Shown: in pieces, positions 1-9,639 of the stretch
Position numbering within the stretch: position 1 is the stretch's first letter
How the letters are laid out: each line of letters starts with the position of its first letter
Origin: Incurvaria masculella
Taxonomy: Eukaryota > Arthropoda > Insecta > Lepidoptera > Incurvariidae
Length of the DNA: 64,000 nucleotides
Direction of reading: 5' to 3'
Assembly: GCA_946894095.1 (NCBI GenBank)
Contig: OX335651.1
Span: 3,556,501 to 3,620,500 of the forward strand
The notes under the pieces: model-generated
Databases searched by the model: none
Told to the model about the DNA's origin: nothing
Seen by the model: only the letters and a program-made list of their open reading frames with translations
Position numbers and translations under genes: made by a program

Positions 1-730
1 AACACTACCTGTATTAGTTTCATATGTATATCAAATTTTAGTAGGAACTTTAAATTGATAAAACACACTTTCGTGTAAGTATATATCTTTTGGACAATAG
101 GAATATTAATAAAAAATAAAAGGTTCCATTGACTTCCTTTTTAGCTAAGCGGAAGCACATTAAAACACGCCATTGACAGATGGATGAATGTATGCATGAT
201 TCTCCTCTTTTGCGGAGCGGAGCATATTGATAATAGAGATAAATGTTTGATGGTTGTTTTCTCCTTACGGCTCCATCTATGCTATGCTATGACTAACATT
301 TTTGATTTTTTTATCATTATGGCCTGAAAAGCAAAATCTGTGTAATTTATTAAAATTATTTTTTAAAAAACTTATGTTTAGAAAAAATATATTGTTGATT
401 AAATTTTAACAGAACTTAATTTTTGTAATTGTAATATGAGGTATTTGCGTTCAAGATGCCACCTGTTTTCTTCTCCATTGAATAATGGTCATTGTCCTTT
501 CCGTAAATAAATAAAAGAGTGTCCAAAATAAATTTATGAATAGGTAAATAGAAACAATTAATAGCAACAAAGAACAACACAGAGGCACCACCCAAGGCTC
601 GCTGTCTAAAAAAAAGTAGACTTGCAAATTATTAGTTAGTTCATTTGGCAACCCTGTTTAACTGTCATCATAATGAAGTGACGATGAAAATGCAAATGGC
701 CGTGATCAATGTTGTGGCGAAACTGAAATT
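1..730. other. AT-rich stretch, no gene seen
   Basis: No coding exon, RNA gene or recognisable repeat was found. The longest open frames are short and AT-rich with no family signature. If the ANP32-like gene to the right continues leftward, this is likely part of its first intron. Confidence 0.5.
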
Positions 731-736
731 ATGTTG

Positions 737-1990
737 TCATTGCATAATTTGGATGAAATGTTTCTTAGAACTCTTCTCAATGACGAAATAATTGTATCCT
801 ATCAATTTTGGTCCATTTATGGTGTCATACAGCTGTAATATTTCCCGCAGCATGGATTCGACGCGAATTGATTCGATACGACAGTCGCGCTCTGCGCCAA
901 ACGTCAAAAGGGTGTCCGTGACGCGGCGCTGCGTAGAAGCGGAAAAATCGTTTGTGCAACGAAGCCCCCGGTCAATAGTGAATGTTTCCATGTGACGCTG
1001 CACGCGGCGCATCCGATGCAAGTTCCGCCGGCTCACCACGGCCACGGTAAAGCCAGCAAAACGGCTCGCAAAAATCCAATGGCGGCTACGCAATAACATG
1101 GCCGCGCGCGACACAATTTGACAGGTCGAACAAGGTGTACCGGGGAACACGTATTCCGTTGGGTTTGAGACGATTTTAAAAGAAAAATGTATCTAGGAGG
1201 CCACCGCGAGACATTCCAATGCGTAGTACTAGAGCCCGCCGATCAATCGCGGCGACGTGACGAAAGGGCGCGAAAGCATTACAACTAGAAATCTGTAACC
1301 TCCTCGGTCCCTAATCACTGTAGATATATACAGAATTTGGAGAAAACCATCGTAAAGAGCAACCCCCTATGTCTTTTGCAGCTCATGCCCTGCAAAGTAA
1401 TCGAACGAAGCAACGCGAGCATGGTTTGTGGCGGAAACGAACTAACTATGCACTACAGTAGGTACACAGGTATTGTGTATAGTTATAGCCGATCGAATAA
1501 ATACTTGAAATTTCGTCGCCGACGCTTGAGTAAGTTACTTTTTGATGAAATGAGGAGCTTTAATTTTTGGTGGGTTTATTTTACAAAAGATAATAAAATT
1601 AACTAAACTATTCGACCGGAGCGTTGAGACGCGCGGCCGACACGCGAAGCTCGCGACGCGGCACGTAACCTCAATAATCAAGATCAAGAAGAACCGGCCG
1701 ATGGACCAATTTATTTGCCCTTATTTATGTACGTTTCAGGTTTTCAGGACAAACAGGGCTATCGGCGCATTCTAAACTGGGTAACGTGTCCGCTTGACGA
1801 CGCGACAACGACTTCCCGGAGCCGCCCCGTGAAAGGGGGACCCCTTTCAACGAAGTTTTCGGGCAGTGATCCTTCACCGGGATACCTAGGGAGCCCTCTG
1901 GGAGATAATATTTACTATTCTTGCAGTCGAAGCAAGGGTTGCTGTGGTGGACGAAGCAGGCAACGAGTGGCGAGTAGCAAACTGCGAAGT
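737..1990. other. GC-rich region with unassigned frames, probable intron 1 of the ANP32-like gene
   Basis: This stretch is richer in G+C and CpG than its surroundings. It lies immediately downstream (minus-strand sense) of the ANP32-like exon 1 splice donor, so it is most simply intron 1. A 137-codon minus-strand frame (737-1150) is open, but I recognise no domain in it. I did not find the next expected ANP32 exon, with its leucine-rich repeats, here. It could also be a CpG-rich promoter flank. Confidence 0.4.
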
Positions 1991-1998
1991 TAACTCAC

Positions 1999-2046
1999 CT
2001 GGGCCGGCGTGCGGCCGCGCAGCTCGAGTGCGATCCTCTTCTCCAT
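1999..2046 (-). CDS. Anp32: ANP32/mapmodulin-like protein, coding exon 1 (partial gene)
   Basis: Read on the minus strand from the ATG at 2046, 16 codons give MEKRIALELRGRTPAQ. The exon then ends in CAG followed by a strong donor GTGAGT (1993-1998). This matches the N-terminal cap of acidic nuclear phosphoprotein 32 (ANP32, called mapmodulin in flies), which starts with M-E-x-R-I-x-L-E-x-R and then R-x-P/T-P just before the leucine-rich repeats. Known family members bind histones and PP2A and shuttle between nucleus and cytoplasm. Vertebrate genes, as I recall, also break near this point. The intron is phase 0. The leucine-rich repeats and acidic tail must be encoded left of the window. The exon is short, so the call rests on the motif, the donor and the GC-rich promoter context together. 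Confidence 0.72.
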
Positions 2047-2520
2047 GTCTTTGTACGTCTCTTGTTCGATTTTCACGTGATAACAGTCACCGTAACTATC
2101 CACTTCCTCGGAGCTTCGCTTTCAAAACAGAAGGAAACTACACACGCAAGTGACGGCGCGACGGTGTCGCCTCCTGGTGGTATCGCAATATTGGACCGGA
2201 AGCGGGCGAAGTCGGCTCTACTGACCAACATAATTAGATTTAGTAAAATATTTACTGTATGCATTCCATAAATTATGTTGTAAAATGGGTGATAAAATAG
2301 AAATAATATGTAATATACATAATCAATTGGTTTAATAGTCGTTGTAAGCTAATACATTTGGTAAGGAGTTGAATCGATCGTCGCGGGGAGTCGGTGTATA
2401 TGTGTTGGCGGCCCTGCGGCGCGGTGGCGCGAAGATGCGAATCGTGCAGGCGCTGCTGCTCGAACGAAAGTTCGTGGGGAAGTGAAAGGGAAAATTTGTT
2501 TTAATGTCGCGCGGCTCTGC
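2047..2520 (-). promoter_or_regulatory. Probable 5' UTR and promoter of the ANP32-like gene
   Basis: This lies upstream (minus-strand sense) of the exon 1 ATG. It holds a perfect E-box CACGTG at 2074-2079 about 30 bp before the start codon, and CpG-rich patches at about 2150-2210 and 2370-2520. No TATA box sits at a convincing spacing, which fits a housekeeping-type CpG promoter. The transcription start cannot be fixed from sequence alone. Confidence 0.45.
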
Positions 2521-3006
2521 ACTTGTCTTCTATAATAAATGTCAATAAATTATCATGGTGAACGTTACCATTGCATAGTTAGTTGGTCCATTGATAAAAT
2601 ATTATTCAGTGCTTTGCTTGGTCGTTTAACTTTATTAATATTTTTTTAATTCTTGATTATGTTCTCGCCAATATTGACATATCAATCTACTTGATGGAAC
2701 ACATGTTTATTAAACCAAGTTTTCGATTTGATAAAATGTTATATGTTTTTCTATTGAATGATATGTCTTTTGAACGGATAAATAAATCAGTAGCCAATAA
2801 CCTATAGCTTTGTTATTTTAAGTTAAATACTGTTTAATGACTGCTAAAAATGCAACCTGCCATTCTATAGGTACTTGATTGTAAGCATTTAGATTTAAAT
2901 GTTATTGTGAATTGATCGTAATTTTTTTTAAAACCAAGATAATTGCACCTCATGGGAACTGTATCGTTGCTAGTCATGACCTTAATATTGTACGGCTACA
3001 TTGAAC

Positions 3007-3140
3007 TGAATTAAAAACATGGACATGCCGCTTCGGCCATCGTTCATTCAGTGAGATTGTACCAACCGGGTGGGATTAAAAGCAAATAAAAAGGGGCAAC
3101 CTAAGCTTTACGTGAAATCCGTCCCACGGCCGACTAATCC
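3007..3140 (-). repeat. Diverged SINE body fragment
   Basis: The order of words matches the shared SINE body in reverse: the 'GCCGCTTC..CCATCGTTCATTCA' block, then 'ACCAACC-GGG', then the 'TTTACGTGAAATCCG' block. It is much more diverged than the copies at 12 or 39 kb and lacks both head and tail. Confidence 0.55.
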
Positions 3141-3767
3141 TATGACATGCACCGATAGAAATGCAGTGGATCGACGGCGAAGCAAGGACTCATTCATTAA
3201 AGGAAGAAAGCGTGAAAAAGAACTAGGGTTGAATATAGTGCAAACATGGACTTGAACCAGCAAACATACCTTACGTGTCATTCACAAAGTAGTTATTTAA
3301 ACAGATTTCTTTCTTTAATGAATGTGTCCTTGCTTAACCGTCGATTCTACATACATTCACGTCCGTTATTCATATTGAGATGAATATAAATTGATGAATA
3401 TAATTAATTGGGAAAAGCTGCTTTAGATTACTTCAGGAATAAGATGTACGCATTAGATGAAGGAAAATCTTTATACACAAATCTAAATTACGATGTTTAT
3501 TTTTGGTCCAAATACGAATTAGTCACGTGAATTTAACAATCAATCGTTCAATTTAACATTTTTAAATCAAGGAAAAAAAACAGAGAAAGAAAAATCAAGG
3601 CAAAATACCATGGAGGATAAAAAAAAATCTGTGAGATGGAAAGGCGATACGTTCCTGTGATCTTCGGGAGTTTTCTATAACTGGCTGGCGGGATCCCATT
3701 CGCATAGGGCACCGGCATCGGTGAGATAGGTGATGGCTGTATTTATTTATTTAGCATGAGTGGCATT

Positions 3768-4127
3768 TACGAGCGGCTCGTAGCCTAGTGGCGCGGGGAC
3801 TGGCCTAGCGTACCAGAGACCTGGGTTCAATACCGACTGCGAGCTGCTCCATGGTTCGGAATCCATGTAAAACTGTAGGTCCCCTTCCCCTACTTGGTGG
3901 TAGGGTTTATGCCCGCCCGGATTGTTACCATCGCATTGGATGAAAAGATGGTCGAAGCGGCAATCAAAAAATTGTCCGTGTTTTCCATCCAGTTCAATGT
4001 AGCCGTGCTCATAAAGGGAAGGTCCTGGCATGGCACCAAATTCCTTCGGGAATGAGGTGTATTGGGCTAATATCATAACGGTAGTTGTGTGGTATTAGCC
4101 ATCCATGTCAGGTCGCATAAAAAAAAA
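3768..4127 (+). mobile_element. SINE, tRNA-headed (copy S1)
   Basis: The head carries a box-A-like TAGCCTAGTGGCG and a box-B-like GGGTTCAATACC about 40 bp apart, as in tRNA-derived pol III promoters. The shared body follows (CCATGGTTCGGAA, GGTAGGG, CATCGCATTGG, TTCCATCCAGTTC), then the common tail ending in TCAGGTCGCAT plus poly-A. The spacer after box B that contains the CACCACTTTCT word in copies S2, S6 and S7 is deleted here. No protein is encoded; the long antisense frame over it is a by-product. Confidence 0.85.
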
Positions 4128-4659
4128 GAGCGACCCTTGCGGGCCGTGCACATTTTATAACGTAAATTAATAATCTTAGAGTTGATAATAAAATAATAAA
4201 ATAAAATACATTATTAAAATTCACAATAAATTTTCAATACATAATTTGGTTCAATAAATTTCCATATTATTGAACCAAATTATATTAAATTAACCATACA
4301 TTCTAAATAACAATTACAATTATTGAGAAATTCTACTATATTATTTTATGCACTCGGCACGATGCCCGTGAACAGATGCTGTTTGTGAAGACATGAACTT
4401 TGCAAAATAAACTGATAATTTTGGTATTAACCGTAGATTTTTGTGAATTCATATTTACCTGTATTACGTTCTTATCATCGCTGTAAAATAGTTACTATTG
4501 TTGTTACAAGGAATTAAATTTATTTATTTACACAAACGGGTACAAATAACCCGTATGTATTGTCACGGCTAGAAATCATAATCTCACGTCGTCTCGGATC
4601 GGCCAACACTCACTTCAATGAACCCAAAGGGAAAGATTCAGTATTTATTAAAACATTTT

Positions 4660-5058
4660 GAGCGGCTCGCAGCCCAGTGGCGCGGGGAGTTGCGTAGCAT
4701 ACCAGAGGTCTGGGTTCGAATCCTCGCATGCACCACTTTCTTTCTCATTCTGAGTTGGATAAATCCATTTCGTCACGAATGCGAGCTGCTCCATGGTTCG
4801 GAACCCATGTAAAACTGTAGGTCCCCTTCCCCTACTAGGTGGTAGGGTTTAAGCCCGCTTGGGTTGGTACCATCGCATTGATTGAAAAGATGGTCACAGC
4901 GGGAATGAAAATTTTTGCGTGTTTTCCGTCCAGTCGAATGTAGCCGTGCACATAACGGGAATGTCCTGGCATGGCACCTAATTCTTTCGGGAATGTGGTG
5001 TATTGGGCTAATATCATAACGGTAGTTGTGTGGTATTTAGGTTGCATGAAAAAAAAAC
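4660..5058 (+). mobile_element. SINE, tRNA-headed, best box B (copy S2)
   Basis: Box A is CAGCCCAGTGGCG and box B is GGGTTCGAATCC, the closest to the tRNA consensus among the copies here. The body is collinear with S1, and the CACCACTTTCT spacer is present. The 3' end departs from the usual tail after TGTGTGGTATT and ends in a nine-base A run. Confidence 0.85.
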
Positions 5059-5510
5059 ATTCCGAAGAACACAAATTAGGCGTTCTTGGCGATAGGTGGT
5101 GTAGTAGTGGGATCTTGCCGTCTTCGAGGGTAGGATTGGGACAACCTGATGTGTTCCGAGGTACCAGTACACGTAGGAGCGGTTGTCGCGTCGAGGCAGC
5201 GCGCGCTGACCGTTGCGCGGGCACCACCCTGGCAAAGAAACTCAGGCCCTTGCCATAGCCATAAATGATAGCAGGGAAATATTGCTAACAAATTCAAATT
5301 CAATTTCAAATTCAAACGTCATACAAGTGTTGAATAGGCATCAGCAGATGGCGTTGCAATTCGAATTTTAGAATATATAAAATGAAAACCAATGAATATC
5401 AACACATATTTTATGTACAATGATATTATTTAATTTATAATAATGATTTCATCACGTCTACTCAGGTTAAATTTGGAAACAAACTTAGTTTAATGACGTT
5501 GTAACAAGGT
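5059..5510. other. No gene seen
   Basis: GC-richer to about 5270 and AT-rich after that. There are overlapping short frames on both strands with no family signature. No repeat partner was found in the window. Confidence 0.4.
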
Positions 5511-5514
5511 AAAT

Positions 5515-5560
5515 ATACTTTTTCTTACTAAGCGGGTACATCGCTTATTCCAAGGAATGT
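5515..5560 (+). repeat. Dispersed repeat R5, left part
   Basis: The motif TACTTTTTCTTACTAAGCGGG followed by TCGCTTATTCCAAGGAATG recurs inverted at 52351-52410 and 56728-56780. The 56.7-kb copy runs directly from this motif into CTTCACGG plus CATACATACATAT, which here appears only after the tRNA-like insert (5731-5770). The tRNA-like segment therefore seems inserted in, or deleted from, an R5 copy. Confidence 0.6.
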
Positions 5561-5591
5561 AATATGTATGTATTATAAAATTATGGGTATA

Positions 5592-5664
5592 CAGCAGGTG
5601 GCGAAATCGGTAGACGCAATACCCGCGAATGGTATGTTTTGCTGGTTCGGATCCAGCTTTGCAG
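5592..5664 (+). tRNA. tRNA-like cloverleaf with bacterial-type D arm and unusual anticodon loop
   Basis: All arms have canonical lengths. The acceptor strands are 5592-5598 and 5658-5664 (6 of 7 pair, two as G-U). Then come T8-G9, a 3-bp D stem (GCG/CGC), A26, a perfect 5-bp anticodon stem (ATACC/GGTAT), a 5-nt variable region and a perfect T arm (GCTGG-TTCGGAT-CCAGC). The D-arm stretch GTGGCGAAATCGGTAGACGC matches what I know of bacterial or plastid tRNA-Leu, not insect nuclear or mitochondrial tRNAs. The anticodon loop is CGCGAAT, so U33 is replaced by G and the nominal anticodon is CGA. Box A (TGGCGAAATCGG) and box B (GGTTCGGATCC) are intact. No long variable arm is present, so this is not an ordinary tRNA-Leu. 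It could be a tRNA-like pseudogene, a SINE head or a transferred gene. Confidence 0.5.
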
Positions 5665-5680
5665 TATATTTGTAAAGTAA

Positions 5681-5688
5681 TTTTTTTT
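5681..5688 (+). terminator. Possible pol III terminator (T8)
   Basis: A run of eight T begins 17 nt after the tRNA-like cloverleaf, a normal position for RNA polymerase III termination. T runs are common in this AT-rich DNA, so the position is suggestive only. Confidence 0.4.
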
Positions 5689-5730
5689 ACTGGGCTCTTT
5701 CTTCAATTAATTTGTCCTTTCTTCACGGTC

Positions 5731-5770
5731 GATCATACATACATACATATCACATTCCTTGACGTTGTAA
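5731..5770 (+). repeat. Dispersed repeat R5, right part
   Basis: CTTCACGG and the CATACATACATAT tract continue the R5 repeat that is uninterrupted at 56.7 kb. Together with 5515-5560 it brackets about 170 bp containing the tRNA-like gene. Confidence 0.5.
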
Positions 5771-5859
5771 CTAATTCTGACAGTGACGGGAGATGGCGCT
5801 GGTTAGAAATGTCATATTACCAGCGAAAATAAGAAGTATTCAGCGAATTTGAGTTGACG

Positions 5860-5936
5860 TTAGAAATATGGGCATGATCTTCTTTCCACGTTCGTATGGG
5901 AAGTTGAGCGGACGAGATTGGGAGGTCAACAGAGTC
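5860..5936 (-). repeat. End fragment of the TTAA element family M3
   Basis: AATATGGGCATGATCTTCTTT through GGGAAGTTGAGCGG and TTAA mirrors the first 75 bp of the M3 element at 61679. Only this terminus remains. A Tourist-like MITE begins directly at the terminal TTAA. Confidence 0.65.
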
Positions 5937-5937
5937 T

Positions 5938-6113
5938 TAAGCTGAGATAAATAGTCGCAACAGAAACTAATACTAACGAAAAGTATGTAGTACTTTTTGA
6001 CGTCACTTTGGCATATTTTGTATGGACGAAATCTCAAAGTAATGCAAAGTGACGTCACAAAGTACTACTTTTCGTTAGTCATAGTTTCTGTTACGACTAT
6101 TTATCTCAGCCTT
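5938..6113. mobile_element. Tourist-like MITE M1, complete copy
   Basis: Long inverted repeats start AGCTGAGATAAATAGTCG and end CGACTATTTATCTCAGCC, and the whole element is nearly palindromic over about 170 bp. Each arm carries TGACGTCA, a CRE-like palindrome. The flanks read TTA on both sides, fitting the 3-bp TWA target duplication of PIF/Harbinger MITEs. No coding capacity. Confidence 0.8.
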
Positions 6114-6352
6114 AGTCCTTCCTTCCGACCATAACATCATTACCTTCACCATTGGCGTTGAGAGTCTCCAGTCGGCAGTGTCTCCGAAACCTACTCTTCA
6201 AAAGTAGGTAGATTCGATGAGGAGGTGCGATCGGCTGGTCACAAAGTAGGTCGTCCCACACGCACTCCGGGACGTAGATCCTGCAGACGTTGCTCGTGCG
6301 GAGGCTGAATGCTTCAAGTTCACGGGGGCTGTATCTGCGGCCTGGGCCCCCA

Positions 6353-7190
6353 CTACGAACCTTATCGAGCAGGCGCTATCGAGGAGGCGATATCGCCTGT
6401 CAAAAATACTGCATGCATTTGACAGATGGTATCGACAGCGCTATCGATACCAAATAGCTACCAGACTAGATACCAATAGCCAGGAGCTAAGTGAGCTTGT
6501 AAGTTTATTTCTTCTCAATTTTTGAAAAGTTTTAATGTTAGTTTATTTTTAAACACTTCTGTATATATATAAAACTCATGTGAAATATGACGAGTACTTT
6601 GATTGCACTATTCTTGAGAAATACCTGGGATATTTACTTAGTCTTAGTTTACTTTATGCAATTTGTTCTACAAGACATACGCCCGGTTCCACCACCTCCA
6701 GCTACAAAAATCCCAAAGTTATCTTTCGGTTACATCATACAAATATGCAATGTAGCCGAAAGTTAACTATCGGATTTCAGGTAACTGGAGGTGGTGAAAA
6801 CAGGGGTTAATGAAGTAACAATTAGTTACCATTTATTTGATTTACCTACAATGTACCCTATTCAAAATTTTTAATATTACCACTTTATGCAACGGTGTGT
6901 CGTATCTCTGCAGCGAGCCTAATCTCTGTCATTTGTAGTGAGGGTTATGATTGTGATTGTGACTGTTATGTTTGTAAAACACAAGATCAGTGTGTAGGTT
7001 AACATTGTTGAACATAACTAGCCTACCACTTATAATACAGCCTTTGGGCCAGTTTAAGTGGTAGCGAATATTATTTGTTGTTTATATTTGTGTGAATAAA
7101 TAAATAAATTAAAAAAAATGTCAAACGCATACAATATATTTGACAGGCGATGTCGCCTTCTCGATAGCGTCTGGTCGATAGCGTTCGTAG
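6353..7190. mobile_element. Inverted-repeat element M6, about 840 bp
   Basis: The left arm (6353-6423, CTACGAACCTTATCGAGCAG onward) and right arm (7118-7190, ending GATAGCGTTCGTAG) are inverted over about 70 bp, including GGCGATATCGCCTGTCA. The interior has no long frame with family similarity. It contains a smaller nested palindrome (6683-6807). Target duplication is unclear. It is probably a non-autonomous DNA transposon. Confidence 0.65.
6683..6807. mobile_element. Small palindromic MITE nested in M6
   Basis: CGGTTCCACCACCTCCAG at the left matches TGGAGGTGGTGAAAACAGG at the right in inverted orientation. The arms also share the AAAGTTA and CGAAAGTTAACT words near the centre. It lies wholly inside the larger inverted-repeat element. 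Confidence 0.55.
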
Positions 7191-7449
7191 TAGTTCTCTT
7201 CCTCCGCCTGTCCGCAGATCTAAACCAGGAGAGTTACTATGATTAGTTAACTTGTCGGGTGAATAGCAGGTGGACGGGCAAGATAGTGTTTAAATCTGAC
7301 GTTTAGATGCATCTCGTGATATACTAACTGTCAAACGACGTATTATTCGACCAAGTGAACAGGTGGTTCATTAACAAATGAACGGCACAGTGCAAGGACG
7401 GGTTCATTGAAAACAAAATGTTCTCAATCAAGAATAAAATACTTTGCCT

Positions 7450-7515
7450 GCCGTGCTCATAAAGGTATGATGCGTGGCATGGGACCTAATTCCTTCGGGA
7501 ATGTGGGTACTAAGA
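7450..7515 (+). repeat. SINE 3' body fragment
   Basis: CCGTGCTCATAAAGG, GGCATGGGACCTAATTCC and TTCGGGAATGTGG occur in the order seen in the SINE body. No head or tail remains. Confidence 0.55.
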
Positions 7516-7607
7516 CGGTATCCTTATAGATATTAAACGAGAACGTGTATACCACACGGCTCCGTACTGTCTCCACCCCTTTTCCTGCTGCAATTTAATG
7601 ATCTGTA

Positions 7608-8028
7608 GGCCTATTCTTGAAATTCCGTGCTCAGGAATCAGGAATCTTTCAATAATATTTAGTTTGACGGCTTACCGCGCGTGTGAGGAGCAGGACGTGC
7701 TGCTCGACGTTTCGGAGCCTCACATGGGCTCCATCTTCAGGAGAACGTGCTTGTCGCGACGGAGGTAGTGTCCATGGCAACACTCGTACATTTGCTTGAG
7801 CATAAGTTTAAAAAAAAAATTGACAGGAATCTTTCCGTCGAGAAAACACATTTTTTAGTTATCGTTTTGGTGGTGGAAGCGAATTTCTCAACGGCAAAAC
7901 TTGGATAATTGAAATACTGTGCACCGGAACAATTCCGTTGAGAAAATCGCTTTGACAACCGCTGTAAAAGTGGTTTTCTCAGCGGAAAGATTCCTGATTC
8001 CTGAGCACGGAATTCCAAGAATAGGCCC
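7608..8028. mobile_element. Inverted-repeat element M7, about 420 bp
   Basis: The ends are inverted copies of about 43 bp built on GGCCTATTCTTG, AATTCCGTGCTC and the doubled word AGGAATCAGGAATC. The interior has a GC-rich segment (7670-7740) unlike the ends. The AGGAATC motif is shared with the element at 55835-56369, so the two may be related families. Confidence 0.65.
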
Positions 8029-8149
8029 ACTGTTCAAACTGGGCGACTGGACTTAAACATTCTTCGCCCACACGAGACACATTCGAACGCCTGAATTAAT
8101 AAATAAATAAAAATAAAAAAAAACTAAACGATGACAATCGATACGGGAA

Positions 8150-8620
8150 TTTCCCTGAGTGGCACCCGCTGCACCGCGATGGTTCGCAGTTTTCCCGCGT
8201 TCCAGATCCGTGGGCGACGACGCACGCGCCCTCCGCCGCAGCCCGGGCGCGGGCGGCCGAGCAACAGTCTGTTCGCGTGCTTCCCCCCGCCAGCCTGCCC
8301 TCGCGTCGCGTCGCCACGCTCCGCGGCGAGAGCCCGACGGTCCGCAGCCCCGGCGGCCTCCGCGTGAGAAACTCGCTCCATTCTCACACGACTTTGTGTG
8401 ATCGCATGGTTTTGTTAATAAAAAAAAAACGGTGGCAACATAAAATTCCCATGTTTGCACAGTATCCTTGCTAAAGCAAACAACGAATCGGGGTGGGGAT
8501 TCTGTGAGAAAAAAAACCCAAAATGTGCTGTACGGGAGATATAATGATAATGGACGAAAGTGGGCGGTGAAAATCTCTTTCATTATAAACAAAGTTGAAT
8601 GGAATTGGGACGCGAGCAGG
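8150..8620 (+). promoter_or_regulatory. CpG-rich block, possible promoter and 5' UTR
   Basis: About 220 bp (8155-8375) are strikingly GC- and CpG-rich, with overlapping frames on both strands that are composition artefacts. An AT-richer stretch follows and then a short open segment that ends in a splice donor (8670). That layout resembles a TATA-less promoter with a first exon, but no core motif is decisive. Confidence 0.4.
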
Positions 8621-8669
8621 ATGCTGGCCTCCGTTAGCAGCTTTTATAATTCAATGCTAACTGGAATGG
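8621..8669 (+). CDS. Possible coding exon 1 of an unrecognised gene
   Basis: An ATG at 8621 with A at -3 opens MLASVSSFYNSMLTGM plus one extra base, and the segment ends at a strong donor GTAAGTG (8670). The frame is also open upstream, so the true start is uncertain. Evidence is limited to the CpG-rich block upstream, the start context and the donor. I do not recognise the peptide. No matching second exon was found, and it may be a chance donor. Confidence 0.25.
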
Positions 8670-8675
8670 GTAAGT

Positions 8676-9370
8676 GAAAATTATGTTCACATTGTTAATA
8701 GACTTTAAGAAAAGTTACTTAGTTTTACGATAAAAAGGGCAGTATTTTTTACCTGCTTATAAAATTACCAAGTACTCCCAATGTTATATATTGTTAATCA
8801 GGCTACTCCTGATTATTTTGGACTTCTGGATACCTTAAAAACGATGTGAATTCTTACCTGCGATGTGGACTCTGGTTTTGGGGCTACTTCACAAATATCA
8901 CTATCTCACCCCATGAAACCACCCCTTGGAAGATTAAGAATATTCGCCACAACATTAACAGACACAGAAGTATAATGATAACATAATTAAAACCAAGAAA
9001 TATATGGAACAACGAAACTAAAATTAAACTAAACAAAACAACAGCGAAACATTGATGGGTTACCGTTCTTAGACGTAGGTAGGTATGGTATCTAAAATGT
9101 TTAACAAAAGGGATCAGTCTCACTTAACTTACTCGAAGAAAACTGCGAAGCTGGTTTTCAGATGAATGCCTACTGAAGCTCTCTACGTATATGGAATAAT
9201 AGAAAGATATATGAGCAAAATTACGTTTTGTTAAAGGAAAAAATAAATTCGTTTTTGGAAATGAGAAAGAGAGGTAGGGTGTATATTTGTGTGTAAAGTA
9301 TGTAGGTATTGCAAGTACGTGTTGGGAAGGTGCAATCAAAATCCATTAATATTATACAAACCTCTATACT
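8676..9370. other. No gene seen
   Basis: AT-rich sequence with short frames on the minus strand (8884-9123 and 9124-9339) that read as hydrophobic low-complexity peptides, not domains. No internal repeat partner was identified. Confidence 0.4.
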
Positions 9371-9374
9371 TATG

Positions 9375-9634
9375 AAACTTGTGTCTTTGTTAAGATTAAT
9401 CCTAACATCCACACAACATACTCCGTCTGTCTATAGCGTTTTCACGCCTAAACATCTCAACCAATTTTGATGAATTTCGGTATAGAGATAGTCCGGAACT
9501 TGGGAAAGGGCATAGGTTACATTTTGTGGCGAAAATTAAACTCGAAAGGGTTGAGATAGGAGATTAAAGTGTGTATGGGTAACTCATATAATATCCAAGA
9601 ATTAATTCAGTCCGAGCCGGGTACCGCAGCTAGT
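9375..9634 (+). mobile_element. Helitron-like 3' end
   Basis: The segment ends CCGAGCCGGGTACCGCAGCTAG then T. The GC-rich short hairpin just before CTAG recurs at 25050 and 32440 and, more loosely, at 13684. This fits Helitron 3' termini (hairpin, then CTRR, no target duplication) and the lepidopteran Helitron families I know of. The 5' TC end was not located. The 9640-9740 sequence just beyond has the look of another dispersed element. Confidence 0.5.
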
Positions 9635-9639
9635 ATATT

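Noticed and set aside
737..1150. 137-codon minus-strand gene
   Set aside because: No recognisable domain and no splice support; it falls where intron 1 of the ANP32-like gene is expected.
3747..4076. 109-codon minus-strand frame
   Set aside because: It lies wholly inside SINE S1; the same peptide pattern appears at 4835-5227, 15121-15303 and other SINE copies. It is a repeat by-product.
5592..5664. Mitochondrial tRNA insertion (NUMT)
   Set aside because: The D arm and T arm match bacterial-type sequence, not the AT-rich insect mitochondrial tRNAs, and no other mitochondrial sequence adjoins it.
8053..8592. 179-codon minus-strand frame across the CpG block
   Set aside because: Three or more frames are open on both strands here because of GC composition. 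The peptide is low complexity with no domain.
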